Part shown: positions 46,284 through 55,642 of the stretch, piece by piece
Position numbering within the stretch: position 1 is the stretch's first letter
Layout: each line of letters begins with the position of its first letter
DNA from: Gracilibacillus suaedae
GTDB taxonomy: Bacteria > Bacillota > Bacilli > Bacillales > Amphibacillaceae
DNA length: 64,000 nucleotides
Assembly: GCF_017599345.1 (NCBI RefSeq)
Contig: NZ_JAGFVL010000062.1
Span: 310,001-374,000 of the forward strand
Direction: 5' to 3'
Position numbers and translations under genes: made by a program
The notes under the pieces: model-generated
The model's input: the letters and a program-made list of their open reading frames with translations, nothing else
The model's database searches: none
What the model was told of the DNA's origin: nothing

Positions 46284-47448
46284 ACAAACTGTAAGTCCTG
46301 TCATGTCTACTTACGGACGTTTTCCGATTACCTTAGTCGAAGGGAAAGGAAGTTATGTTTGGGATGATCAAGGGACAAAATATTTAGATTTTTCTTCTGG
46401 TATTGCAACGTGTAACTTAGGCCATGTGCCGGATGTGGTGGAGCGTGCTGTACAGGAACAACTGTCGAAGCTATGGCATTGTTCCAACCTTTATCATATA
46501 CCTTCTCAGGAAAAATTAGCACATGCCTTAACGGAAAATAGTTGTGGTGATCAAGTATTTTTCTGTAATAGTGGTGCTGAGGCTAATGAGGCAGCAATCA
46601 AAATTGCCAAAAAATACGGGCATGATGTACTAGAACAGGATCATCCACTCATTATCACTTTTAACAATTCGTTTCATGGTCGGACGATGGCTACACTATC
46701 GGCAACAGGGCAAAAGAAAATTCAAGACGGATTTACCCCTTTAACACCAGGTTTTGCGTATTTGCCTTTTAATGACGATCGTTCACTTGATGAGTTAGTG
46801 AAGCAGAAACCAGCTGCGGTATTATTAGAACTCGTTCAAGGTGAAGGAGGGGTCATCCCTGCTGATCCTGCCTGGTTAAGCAAACTGTCTGCGATCTGCA
46901 AAGAACATCATATTTTATTGATGATTGATGAAATTCAGACAGGTGTGGGGAGGACAGGTAAACTGTTTGCCTACCAACATTATGGGATTGAACCAGATGT
47001 AATCAGTGTGGCGAAAGGTCTGGGTTCGGGTTTTCCGATTGGTGCTATAATCGCTAAAGAACATGTTGCTAACGTTTTTTCTCCTGGTACACATGGAAGT
47101 ACATTTGGGGGGAATCCGATTGTAACAACAGCAGGGCTGGCAACAATGAATCACATTACCCAAACAGATATATTAGATCATGCTAATCAAATAGCGGACT
47201 TTTTGTGGAATGGATTGCTAAGATTAGTAGAAGATAAGAAGGAAGTGAAGTCTGTTAGAGGTAAAGGCTTGTTGATCGGTCTTGAAGTCGAAGGAAAAGC
47301 GATTGAATATGTCAATAAAGCAAGAGAGGAACATCAATTATTAATGGTAGTTGCCGGGCCACAGATCGTCCGTATACTGCCACCTTTAACGGCGAATCAG
47401 GAAGAAGTAGAACAGTTTTTGACTATTATAAATAAAATATTTTCATAA
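46276..47448 (+). CDS. argD: Acetylornithine aminotransferase
   Basis: Fourth step of arginine synthesis: pyridoxal-phosphate-dependent conversion of N-acetylglutamate semialdehyde to N-acetylornithine. A 390-aa class III aminotransferase with FCNSGAEANEAAIKIA, MIDEIQTGVGRTG and the PLP lysine K247 in SVAKGLGSGFPIGA. It is the last gene of the operon; the purU promoter starts directly after. No clear terminator is seen between. Confidence 0.94.
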   Translation: MYKQTVSPVMSTYGRFPITLVEGKGSYVWDDQGTKYLDFSSGIATCNLGHVPDVVERAVQEQLSKLWHCSNLYHIPSQEKLAHALTENSCGDQVFFCNSGAEANEAAIKIAKKYGHDVLEQDHPLIITFNNSFHGRTMATLSATGQKKIQDGFTPLTPGFAYLPFNDDRSLDELVKQKPAAVLLELVQGEGGVIPADPAWLSKLSAICKEHHILLMIDEIQTGVGRTGKLFAYQHYGIEPDVISVAKGLGSGFPIGAIIAKEHVANVFSPGTHGSTFGGNPIVTTAGLATMNHITQTDILDHANQIADFLWNGLLRLVEDKKEVKSVRGKGLLIGLEVEGKAIEYVNKAREEHQLLMVVAGPQIVRILPPLTANQEEVEQFLTIINKIFS

Positions 47449-47453
47449 GACTC

Positions 47454-47481
47454 TTGACCATCATCTGTAACGTGGTAAAGT
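47454..47481 (+). promoter_or_regulatory. Probable purU promoter
   Basis: TTGACC (47454-47459), a 16-nt spacer, TAAAGT (47476-47481), about 33 bp before the purU start. Confidence 0.55.
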
Positions 47482-47514
47482 AGTAAAGAACGATTATAGT
47501 AAAGAGGGATCAAG

Positions 47515-48414
47515 ATGAAAAGTTATATAGATGAAAAGATAGCAGCATTTAAGAAAACGAATAAAAACAGAGCGCGATTATTAATCAACTGTGCCGATCA
47601 GCCCGGTATTGTGGCGGCAGTGTCTCAGTTTTTATATGAGCATAATGCTAACATCATCGAATCCAATCAATATTCTACTGATCCACATGGTGGTGAGTTT
47701 TTTATTCGGATTGAATTTGAAATGGATGATCTAAAAGCTCAAGCTGAAAAATTAGAGGCAGATTTTCAACAGGTTAAAGAAGCATTTAATATGGAAGCAA
47801 CATTTAAATATGTCGATCAAATAAAGAAAATGGCGATTTTCGTTTCCAAGGAGCCTCATTGCTTGTTAGAGTTGCTTTGGGAGTGGCAAAGCGGAGATTT
47901 AATGGCAGATATCAGCCTGGTGATCAGTAATCATGAAACATCCCGTGAATTTGTCGAACGGCTTGGTATCCCATATTTTTATATTCCAGCCAATAAAGAT
48001 ATTCGTAAACAGGTAGAGGAACAGCAAATTCAATTATTACAAGAATATGAAATAGATGTGATTGTGTTAGCACGTTATATGCAAATTCTGACACCTAAGT
48101 TTGTGGAGACATTCAAAAATAAAATTATCAATATTCACCATTCCTTTTTGCCGGCATTTATTGGTGCAAAGCCATATGAACGCGCCTATCACCGCGGGGT
48201 AAAATTGATCGGTGCTACATCCCATTATGTTACCAATGATCTTGATGAAGGGCCGATTATCGAGCAGGATATCAGCCGAGTTGACCATCGTGACAATGTC
48301 GAAGCAATGAAAAAAATAGGACAATCCGTGGAGCGTAGTGTGCTAGCAAGAGCAATTAAGTGGCACCTCGAAGACCGCATTATCGTATATGGAAATAAAA
48401 CAATAGTATTTTAG
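47515..48414 (+). CDS. purU: Formyltetrahydrofolate deformylase
   Basis: Hydrolyses 10-formyltetrahydrofolate to formate and tetrahydrofolate, balancing one-carbon pools. The 299-aa protein has an N-terminal ACT domain (about 20-95; RLLINCADQPGIVAAVSQFL) and a C-terminal formyltransferase-fold domain with the catalytic Asn/His/Asp set in INIHHSFLPAF (N206, H208) and NDLDEGPIIEQD. It has its own promoter and a strong terminator. Confidence 0.95.
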   Translation: MKSYIDEKIAAFKKTNKNRARLLINCADQPGIVAAVSQFLYEHNANIIESNQYSTDPHGGEFFIRIEFEMDDLKAQAEKLEADFQQVKEAFNMEATFKYVDQIKKMAIFVSKEPHCLLELLWEWQSGDLMADISLVISNHETSREFVERLGIPYFYIPANKDIRKQVEEQQIQLLQEYEIDVIVLARYMQILTPKFVETFKNKIINIHHSFLPAFIGAKPYERAYHRGVKLIGATSHYVTNDLDEGPIIEQDISRVDHRDNVEAMKKIGQSVERSVLARAIKWHLEDRIIVYGNKTIVF

Positions 48415-48420
48415 CTGAAC

Positions 48421-48460
48421 AAAGCATTCTTATCGGAGACCGGTAGGAGTGCTTTTTACT
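48421..48460 (+). terminator. Terminator of purU
   Basis: A 16-bp stem with G-U pairs: 48421-48436 with 48440-48455. TTACTTTG follows; U-run TTTTT at the end of the stem. Confidence 0.85.
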
Positions 48461-48465
48461 TTGTG

Positions 48466-48550
48466 CTAGTTGATAGTAAAGATCCCGAAGTTGTTAGAAA
48501 ATCTCAAAAGTTGATAGTAAAAACCCCGAAGTTGATAGTAATCCCTAATA
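48466..48550 (+). repeat. Short direct repeats AAGTTGATAGTAA
   Basis: Four degenerate copies of (A)GTTGATAGTAAA with CCCGAAG between them. Function unknown. Confidence 0.6.
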
Positions 48551-48616
48551 AAAATGGGCACTTACCGCTGTGCCTTTGACCTGGTTTTGTCATATCCTAT
48601 GGTGAGGTGGTTTGTA

Positions 48617-49357
48617 ATGGGGTTTTTTGATGTGTGGATTCGGAATGGTTTATTGTATGTGAAGCCACGTATAGAGAGTGTCAGTTTTAAGGTGTATGAA
48701 AATGATGTATGGCTGGCTAGCGGTCGGGATGGTGTGTTTGTTCAATTACGTGATCGGAAGCCCAATACGATGATAACGATAGAATACTTGTTTCATAACC
48801 AATTAGCAGGAGAACAATATCCTTTAAAAACTTATTATGCAATGAGGGAGCGTAACTATCAAGCTGGAGATATTTTAGTGGCCAGTGATAATGTGAAATC
48901 AGCATTGACAGGTTACATGGGACATTCCGCACTGGCCATTAATGAGAAGGAATTAATCGAATCACCGGGCCTTGAGCCTGCGATTGTACGCAAATCAATC
49001 CAACAGTTTCTTGATAAGCATCCAGTACACGCTCAATTTCGTCCGATAAAAACTGTATTAGGGGATAAAGCAGCACAATATGCAATTGATTATTATCAGG
49101 AATACCAAAGTAATTTGGAGAAAGGTATTCACAAGCCTACCTTTTCCTTTGATCTGTCTCAGGAATTAGATGAGCCGTGGGAAAAAATCTATTGTTCAAA
49201 ATTAGTTTGGATCTGTTATCACTTTGGAGCAGATTATACTTTTGAAAATGACCATTTATGGTTCTCGCCGGAGGATTTATACCATCAGTTGTTGGAGAAT
49301 CAAGATTTTGAGTTGGTGTATCAGCATCAAGATGTCAAGTTTTTGATTGATACCTAA
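48617..49357 (+). CDS. YiiX/YebB-like NlpC/P60 superfamily protein (peptidase C92 type)
   Basis: A 246-aa protein of the permuted papain-like group. The candidate catalytic pair is H103 (GYMGHSALAIN) and C193 (KIYCSKLVWICYHFGADY); the order His before Cys marks the permuted fold. No signal peptide. Relatives are thought to hydrolyse amide bonds in peptides or lipids, but substrates are unknown. The ATG at 48617 has GGTGAGGTGG 6 nt upstream, so the longer frame from 48554 is not used. Monocistronic. Confidence 0.8.
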   Translation: MGFFDVWIRNGLLYVKPRIESVSFKVYENDVWLASGRDGVFVQLRDRKPNTMITIEYLFHNQLAGEQYPLKTYYAMRERNYQAGDILVASDNVKSALTGYMGHSALAINEKELIESPGLEPAIVRKSIQQFLDKHPVHAQFRPIKTVLGDKAAQYAIDYYQEYQSNLEKGIHKPTFSFDLSQELDEPWEKIYCSKLVWICYHFGADYTFENDHLWFSPEDLYHQLLENQDFELVYQHQDVKFLIDT

Positions 49358-49359
49358 TC

Positions 49360-49423
49360 ATCCGTACAATTAGTTGACTTATATCTGTCATCGAACTAAC
49401 ATGAAAAATATGTTAGTTCGATG
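49360..49423 (+). promoter_or_regulatory. GH115 promoter with perfect 14-bp inverted repeat
   Basis: TTGACT (49374-49379), 17 nt, TAACAT (49397-49402). CATCGAACTAACAT (49389-49402) and ATGTTAGTTCGATG (49410-49423) form a perfect inverted repeat across the -10 and start point, without a U-tract, so an operator is likelier than a terminator. Upstream CATCCGTACAATT resembles one half of an AraR site. Confidence 0.65.
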
Positions 49424-49439
49424 ATATAGGAGGAGAATA

Positions 49440-51479
49440 ATGGTGTATTTCAATTGTAATGCAAACACGGTAATTACTGGTACAGATGAAGCAAGTCGAG
49501 CTGTTCAACATGCAGTAGATATGTTGAAAAGAGATATTGCCAATGTTTTTAGTGATAGCACAGGGGAATCTCATCTAATTCAAATTTCTTATGACAAGTC
49601 GTTAACAGAACCAGAGTCATACCGCATTTCATTTTCTACACATGAGACACCTGTTATGCATATTTCTGGTAGAGATGACTTAGGAATTATTTATGGACTA
49701 TTATACATAAGTAGGGAATTTTTAGGTGTTGACCCCTTTTGGTTCTGGGCAGACATTTTACCGGACAAAAGAGTAAGCGTTAGCATACCAATGGAAACCG
49801 TGCATTCTCCAAAGCTTAAAGTAAGATTTCGTGGCTGGTTTGTGAATGATGAAGTTTGTCTGCTTGGTTGGAAGGAAGCATATCCACCAACGAAAGAAGT
49901 TTGGTTACCGGTTTTTGAGACATTATTACGGTGTGGCGGGAATATGATCATTCCTGGAACAGATTTACCGAAACATGGTATTCATTTTGAATTAGCGTCT
50001 GAAATGGGACTGTGGATTACCCATCATCATGCTGAACCACTTGGTGCGCAAATGTTTAAGAGAGCATATCCGTACGAAGCAGCCAGCTATGCTAAGAATA
50101 AAGCATTATATGAACAACTATGGGAAGATGCGATTCAAAATCAAAAAGATCAAAAAGTAATTTGGGGATTATCATTCCGTGGACAAGGAGATCAGCCGTT
50201 TTGGAGTCATGATCAGTCATATAATACACCAGAAAAACGAGGCAAGCTCATATCAGATGTATTAAAAAAACAAAAAACGATGATTGAACAATATGTGGAA
50301 TATCCTGTCTGTTGTGTAGCATTATATGGAGAAATATCTGAGCTGTATAAAGAAGGGCATATCGATCTGCCGAATGGGGTTATTCGAATGTGGGCGGATA
50401 ACGGATACGGGAAAATGGTTTCAAGGAGAAATGGTAATGAAGATTTCCGTGTCCCTTCCATGCCTGAATCAGATGTACAAGCACAGCAAGGTATTTATTA
50501 TCATATCACTTTTCATGATTTGCAAGCATCTAACCATTTGACGATGTTTCCATCTTGTCCCTCTTTAATTGAAACAGAATTAAAGAAAGTATTGGAAGCA
50601 GGTGGTGACGATTTTCTATTATTAAATGCAGGTAATATCCGCATGCACTTATATACATTGGATATTGTAAGTGAAATCTGGAATAAAGGTGAAATAGAAC
50701 TGGATCAGCATTTGACTCGCTTTATATCTCGCTTATATTCCTCACATATGGAGGAACTAAAGTCAGTATATGAAGCCTATTTTGTAGCGACAATTCCATA
50801 TGGAAAACACAAAGATAATAAGGCAGGAGAACAATTTTATCATCATCCACCAAGGAAGATAATTGGTCACTGGTTACAAGGAAAAACAAATACCCCCATT
50901 GAATCTTTATTTTGGGCAACAGGTAAGCAAAGTATCGATGACCAAATCAACTATTTTAAAGAAAAATGTCAGCAGTCCTATCAAAAATGGCTTTCCTTAA
51001 AGAGAGATTGTGATCAATTGACAAATAAGTTAAATCAGAATGATCGAATCCGTTTTTATGATTTATTTGTGTTACAAGTTGAATTGCACCTATCTGGGAC
51101 TAAAGGCTTTATTCACTTATGTGAAGCATTTGAGTATTACAAAAAAGCAGATTTTCCAAAAGCGTTTGTGCTTGCTTCTCAATCCTTATGGGATTATCAA
51201 GTTGGTTATCAAGCAATGAGAAAATCAGAACACGGTAAGTGGCACAACTTTTACCGAGCAGATTGGCTTACTAATGTAGAATGGACGATGCAAAGCATTA
51301 TAACTTTACGGAAATATTTGCGGATGCAAGGAGACAGCCCAGACTTTTTCATTTGGTACAAGCAATACATTATGCCAGAAGAAGAAAAGCATATTTACTT
51401 AGAAAACACGCATCGAAATCCACTACCAGATGATGAATTGGCCAAACAGCTTCAAGATCGGTTTAAAATGAGGTCATAA
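49440..51479 (+). CDS. Glycoside hydrolase family 115-like protein (putative alpha-glucuronidase)
   Basis: A 679-aa protein without signal peptide. The N-terminal part (VMHISGRDDLGIIYGLLYIS, PFWFWADILPDKR) and the central segment (VRFRGWFVNDE, WGLSFRGQGDQPFW, QGIYYHITFHD, DFLLLNAGNIR) follow the order of conserved blocks in GH115 xylan alpha-1,2-glucuronidases. It is shorter than characterised members (usually above 800 aa) and diverged. In this arabinoxylan context it may remove (methyl)glucuronic acid from imported oligosaccharides. AGGAGG precedes the ATG. Monocistronic. Confidence 0.75.
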   Translation: MVYFNCNANTVITGTDEASRAVQHAVDMLKRDIANVFSDSTGESHLIQISYDKSLTEPESYRISFSTHETPVMHISGRDDLGIIYGLLYISREFLGVDPFWFWADILPDKRVSVSIPMETVHSPKLKVRFRGWFVNDEVCLLGWKEAYPPTKEVWLPVFETLLRCGGNMIIPGTDLPKHGIHFELASEMGLWITHHHAEPLGAQMFKRAYPYEAASYAKNKALYEQLWEDAIQNQKDQKVIWGLSFRGQGDQPFWSHDQSYNTPEKRGKLISDVLKKQKTMIEQYVEYPVCCVALYGEISELYKEGHIDLPNGVIRMWADNGYGKMVSRRNGNEDFRVPSMPESDVQAQQGIYYHITFHDLQASNHLTMFPSCPSLIETELKKVLEAGGDDFLLLNAGNIRMHLYTLDIVSEIWNKGEIELDQHLTRFISRLYSSHMEELKSVYEAYFVATIPYGKHKDNKAGEQFYHHPPRKIIGHWLQGKTNTPIESLFWATGKQSIDDQINYFKEKCQQSYQKWLSLKRDCDQLTNKLNQNDRIRFYDLFVLQVELHLSGTKGFIHLCEAFEYYKKADFPKAFVLASQSLWDYQVGYQAMRKSEHGKWHNFYRADWLTNVEWTMQSIITLRKYLRMQGDSPDFFIWYKQYIMPEEEKHIYLENTHRNPLPDDELAKQLQDRFKMRS

Positions 51480-51579
51480 TCGTCTTTGTATGATTCAAGT
51501 GATATAGTTCATTCACAATGGTCTTTGTAATAAAAAGTAAGTATTTTGTATTAAAATAGATAAAATTAATATTTTTATA

Positions 51580-51639
51580 TTGAATGTACGTACGAATTGT
51601 ATTATGATAGAATTAATTACTTTTACACATACGTACAAG
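51580..51639 (+). promoter_or_regulatory. araDA promoter with two AraR operators
   Basis: TTGAAT (51580-51585), 17 nt, TATGAT (51603-51608). ATGTACGTACGAAT (51584-51597) fills the spacer and ACACATACGTACAAG (51625-51639) follows the start point. Centres are about 43 bp apart, four helical turns, as in cooperatively bound AraR operators of B. subtilis. Confidence 0.85.
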
Positions 51640-51671
51640 GAAGAAATATAAAGAAAAGGGTGGATGTAAGC

Positions 51672-52367
51672 ATGCTTGAAGAATTAAAACAGCAAGTATT
51701 GGAAGCAAACCTGGATCTACCCAAGTATGGTTTAGTAACATTTACTTGGGGTAATGTAAGCGGATACGATAAAGAGTCTGGTTTGATGGTTATTAAGCCT
51801 AGTGGTGTACCATATGAAGAGCTAAAGGCTGATGATTTAGTGGTATTAGATTTGGAGGGGAATATTGTCGAAGGTGATTTGAAGCCATCTTCAGATACAC
51901 CGACACATCGCTTGTTGTATCAAAAATTCCCGGGAATAGGCGGTGTTGTGCATACACACTCTCCATGGGCGACAAGCTGGGCTCAGGCAGGTAAGGGCAT
52001 CCCGGCGCTCGGTACAACGCAAGCAGATTACTTTTATGGTACTATCCCGTGTACACGTCGTATGACAAAAGAAGAAGTAACAGGAGACTATGAATGGGAA
52101 ACAGGTAATGTGATCGTGGAAACATTCAAGGACATCGACCCGCTGCAAGTCCCAAGTGTGTTGGTACACAGTCATGCACCATTCAACTGGGGAAAAGACC
52201 CACATGAAGCACTGCACAATGCAGTAGTGTTAGAAGAAGTTGCTAAGATGGCGTTGCACACGTATCAAATTAACCCGGATGCACAAGATATGGACCAATT
52301 TTTGTTAGATAAACATTATTTAAGAAAACATGGTGCCAATGCGTACTATGGTCAGGATAAAAAGTAA
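51672..52367 (+). CDS. araD: L-ribulose-5-phosphate 4-epimerase
   Basis: Converts L-ribulose-5-phosphate to D-xylulose-5-phosphate, the last step of arabinose catabolism. 231 aa, class II aldolase/AraD fold, with FTWGNVSG, the Zn ligands H94/H96 in [10 protein letters not shown] and a further histidine in VHSHAP (about 168). The ATG at 51672 has GGGTGG upstream; the longer frame from 51597 would begin in the promoter. It is followed 54 nt later by araA. The order araD-araA differs from B. subtilis araABD. Confidence 0.95.
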   Translation: MLEELKQQVLEANLDLPKYGLVTFTWGNVSGYDKESGLMVIKPSGVPYEELKADDLVVLDLEGNIVEGDLKPSSDTPTHRLLYQKFPGIGGVVHTHSPWATSWAQAGKGIPALGTTQADYFYGTIPCTRRMTKEEVTGDYEWETGNVIVETFKDIDPLQVPSVLVHSHAPFNWGKDPHEALHNAVVLEEVAKMALHTYQINPDAQDMDQFLLDKHYLRKHGANAYYGQDKK

Positions 52368-52421
52368 TAACTATTCAAGGATAAACGATGATTAATGAAA
52401 ACACATAGAGGAGGAAATATC

Positions 52422-53906
52422 ATGTTAGAAGTACGTCCTTATACATTTTGGTTTGTAACAGGTAGTCAACATTTATATGGGGAAGAGACCCTGCAAGAAG
52501 TAGCGAATAATTCAAAAGAGGTAGTAGCTGGATTAAATAAAGAAGGTAACTTACCATTCGAAGTAGCATTTAAAGAGGTATTAACTACTGCTTCAGATAT
52601 CCATACTTTAATGCAAAAAGCAAATGCAGACGAAAATTGCGCTGGTGTGATTACATGGATGCACACATTCTCTCCAGCAAAAATGTGGATTTCAGGTCTA
52701 AAAGCATTACAAAAACCATTATTGCACTTGCATACACAGTTTAATCGCGATATTCCGTGGGAAAGCATTGACATGGATTTCATGAACTTAAATCAAGCAG
52801 CACATGGTGATAGAGAATACGGTTTTATCGGTACTCGAATGGATGTCTCTCGAAAAGTAGTCGTAGGTCATTGGCAAAACAAAGAGGTGACAACTAAAGT
52901 TTCAGACTGGATGAAGACAGCAGTTGCCGTTGCTGAAGGAAGCAATATTCGCGTTGCTCGTTTTGGAGACAATATGCGTAATGTTGCTGTAACAGACGGG
53001 GATAAAGTCGAAGCACAAATCAAGTTTGGTTGGACAGTCGACTATTATGGTATTGGTGACCTGGTTGAAGAAATGGACCAAGTAACAGATGAAGAACTAG
53101 ATGCATTATACAAAGAATATGAAGAGCTTTATGAATTACCTTCAGAGGCAAGTGAACCAGGTCCAACCCGGGACTCTATTTTATATCAAGGAAAAATTGA
53201 GTTAGGATTAAAATCCTTCTTGAAAAAAGGGAATTATACAGCATTCACGACAAACTTTGAAGACTTACATGGTATGAAACAATTACCTGGTCTTGCAGCA
53301 CAACGTTTAATGGCAGAAGGTTACGGTTTTGCTGGTGAAGGTGACTGGAGAACTGCAGCATTACTTCGTTTCATGAAAATTATTTCTGGTAATGAAGGTA
53401 CATCCTTTATGGAAGATTATACGTATCACTTAGAACCAGGTAATGAAATGATTTTAGGCTCTCATATGTTGGAGATCTGCCCAACTGTATCTGCAACAAA
53501 ACCTAAAATCGTAGTTAACCCATTAGGTATTGGTGGTAAAGAGGATCCAGCTCGTCTTGTATTTGATGGACGTGGTGGTGATGCTGTTAACGCATCTCTT
53601 GTTGAAATGGGAGGTCGTTACCGCCTGGTCATTAATGAAGTAAAAGCAGAACAACCTGAGATTGATACACCAAATTTACCTGTTGCGAAAGTGTTGTGGA
53701 AGCCTGAACCATCCCTAAGTGAAGCAACGGAAGCATGGATTTATGCAGGTGGAGCACACCATACAGTATTCTCGTTTGATGTGACAACCGAACAATTATA
53801 CGATTTTGCTAATATGGCAAAAATCGAATGTGTAGTCATTGACGAAGACACGAAACTACGCCAATTCCGCAATGAACTAAAATGGAATGAAGCAGTTTAT
53901 CGCTAA
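52422..53906 (+). CDS. araA: L-arabinose isomerase
   Basis: Isomerises L-arabinose to L-ribulose in the cytoplasm, Mn-dependent. 494 aa, full length. Motifs: FVTGSQHLYGEETLQEV at the start, VITWMHTFSPAKMWI, GYGFAGEGDWRTAAL and EMILGSHMLEICPTV, which carry the metal-binding Glu/His residues. GAGGAGG precedes the ATG at 52422; the longer frame from 52395 overlaps that site. It ends at a strong terminator (53931-53985). Confidence 0.96.
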   Translation: MLEVRPYTFWFVTGSQHLYGEETLQEVANNSKEVVAGLNKEGNLPFEVAFKEVLTTASDIHTLMQKANADENCAGVITWMHTFSPAKMWISGLKALQKPLLHLHTQFNRDIPWESIDMDFMNLNQAAHGDREYGFIGTRMDVSRKVVVGHWQNKEVTTKVSDWMKTAVAVAEGSNIRVARFGDNMRNVAVTDGDKVEAQIKFGWTVDYYGIGDLVEEMDQVTDEELDALYKEYEELYELPSEASEPGPTRDSILYQGKIELGLKSFLKKGNYTAFTTNFEDLHGMKQLPGLAAQRLMAEGYGFAGEGDWRTAALLRFMKIISGNEGTSFMEDYTYHLEPGNEMILGSHMLEICPTVSATKPKIVVNPLGIGGKEDPARLVFDGRGGDAVNASLVEMGGRYRLVINEVKAEQPEIDTPNLPVAKVLWKPEPSLSEATEAWIYAGGAHHTVFSFDVTTEQLYDFANMAKIECVVIDEDTKLRQFRNELKWNEAVYR

Positions 53907-53930
53907 AATCATCATGAGATAGCATGAAAA

Positions 53931-53985
53931 TATACACGCGTTTCCATCACCATTAAGTGAAACGCGTGTATACTTTTAGTTTTTG
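53931..53985 (+). terminator. Terminator of araDA
   Basis: Perfect 14-bp stem TATACACGCGTTTC/GAAACGCGTGTATA (53931-53944 with 53959-53972), followed by CTTTTAGTTTTT. Confidence 0.92.
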
Positions 53986-54000
53986 TATTATCACAGTTTA

Positions 54001-54237
54001 CATAAACTACGAAGTAACTTGGACTTCCAAGTAAATCTGGACTGAGTGCGGACATTAATTCCGCTATTTGTGACAAAAGTGCCGTTTTGCGGGTGGTCGC
54101 GGACATCTATTCCGCTATTCATCGAAAATAGTGCTAATGGAGGTCGAAATGAACCAAATAAGGGATTCAATGTCCGCTAACATGGAAAAATAGGTGATTT
54201 TCATTCAAATAACGCACTAAATGTCCGCTCAATAAAT
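54001..54237 (+). repeat. 237-bp dispersed repeat, family K, copy 2
   Basis: Collinear with 18340-18576, about 89% identical by eye. It lies between araA and the first araR. A promoter-like TTGACA (54324-54329) with TATCCT (54346-54351) for araR follows it. Confidence 0.85.
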
Positions 54238-54385
54238 TGTATCAACTGCCTGCCTATTTGCTTTTTATGTGAATATAGGTCTACTCGATTGAGCTGAGGA
54301 TCATATTCTTATTCCGAAAGAGCTTGACAGAGTTAGTTAAACCTTTATCCTTATAGTAGATAAGGTAAAAAATGAGGTGCGAGGA

Positions 54386-55510
54386 ATGCAGACAAAATAT
54401 AGTATAGTAAAAGAAGCAATTAAGTCCCGAATATTAGATGGTACATATCAACCACATCAAAAAATCAGTTCTGAAAGTGAACTGATGAAGGAATTTGGTG
54501 TAAGCAGACATACAGTGCGATTAGCAATTGGTGATCTGGTTAACCAAGGGTGGCTCTACCGGGAACAGGGCGCAGGTACTTTTTGTGCTGATCGTTCAAA
54601 GAATAATTCACAATCGATGGTGGACCAGAACAACATTGCACTGATCACAACGTATCTATCCGATTATATTTTCCCCTCCATTATCAGGGGAGCTGAATCT
54701 TATTTAAGTAAGCAAGGCTATCAGGTAAGTCTGTTTAGTACGAATAATGATCATGATAATGAGCGAAAGTTTTTGGAAAAAATCCTCATGCAACATTTCG
54801 ATGGCGTTATTATTGAACCAACACGAAGTGCGATAAGTAATCCTAATATTAATTATTACTTGAATCTAGAACGTGAAAACATTCCTTATTTAATGATCAA
54901 TGCATATTATGACGAATTAGAGCCTTTTCACATTGTTGTGGATGATGAAAAGGGTGGATTTATACAAACAGAGCACTTAATAGAGCTTGGTCACCAGAAT
55001 ATTGTTGGCTTTTTTAAGAATGATGATATCCAAGGGACGAAACGGATGAAAGGTTATTTAAAAGCGCATCGTAAGCATAATATCGAAATATTTCCTCATA
55101 ATATTGTGACCTACAATACAGAGGAAAAGTCATCAAAACCTGTTGAGGTGTTAAAACATATATTAAGTGAACCTGAAGAAAAACGACCAACAGCAATTGT
55201 ATGCTATAACGATGAATTAGCAATTAAACTATTGGATGTCTTAAGAGAATCACAATTAAAAGTACCAGAAGATATTTCGATTGTAGGATTTGATGACTCC
55301 TTTATGGCTGAAATAACGGAAGTAAAATTAACTACTGTAAGCCATCCTAAAAGTGAAATGGGAGAATTAGCAGCAAAAGTTATCCTAGATATGGTGAAGC
55401 GAAATAAAGGTTCAAAGAAACAACAAAACATGGAAAACGATCTGATTCGTTTTGACCCTGAGCTGATAACCCGTAACTCGACCGCGCCACTACAAAAGAA
55501 AAGTAAATAA
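54386..55510 (+). CDS. araR: Arabinose operon repressor, AraR type, paralogue 1
   Basis: A 374-aa chimeric regulator: GntR-type winged helix (1-70; ISSESELMKEFGVSRHTVRL, YREQGAGTFCADRS) joined to a LacI/GalR-type sugar-binding domain (about 80-370; ALITTYLSDYIFPSIIRGAE, GFDDSFMAEITEVKLTTVSH). This architecture is specific to AraR, the arabinose-responsive repressor. The ATG at 54386 has AGGTG upstream. A second, similar gene follows at 55796. AraR-like operators are at several promoters in the window. Confidence 0.92.
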   Translation: MQTKYSIVKEAIKSRILDGTYQPHQKISSESELMKEFGVSRHTVRLAIGDLVNQGWLYREQGAGTFCADRSKNNSQSMVDQNNIALITTYLSDYIFPSIIRGAESYLSKQGYQVSLFSTNNDHDNERKFLEKILMQHFDGVIIEPTRSAISNPNINYYLNLERENIPYLMINAYYDELEPFHIVVDDEKGGFIQTEHLIELGHQNIVGFFKNDDIQGTKRMKGYLKAHRKHNIEIFPHNIVTYNTEEKSSKPVEVLKHILSEPEEKRPTAIVCYNDELAIKLLDVLRESQLKVPEDISIVGFDDSFMAEITEVKLTTVSHPKSEMGELAAKVILDMVKRNKGSKKQQNMENDLIRFDPELITRNSTAPLQKKSK

Positions 55511-55642
55511 CCTTGTTGTATGGGATTATTGCCGAAATGTATACACGCATCTTGAAAAGCCAATGCGTGTGTACTTAATTTAAAAAATTAAAGTGTAACC
55601 GTTTTCTGACCGAGGATAGTTGATGCTAGAATACGAGAAGGG

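Noticed and set aside
48466-48550. CRISPR array
   Set aside because: Repeats are short, degenerate and irregularly spaced, and there are no cas genes.
49389-49423. Inverted repeat before GH115 as a terminator
   Set aside because: No U-tract follows on either strand, and it overlaps the -10 box, so an operator is likelier.
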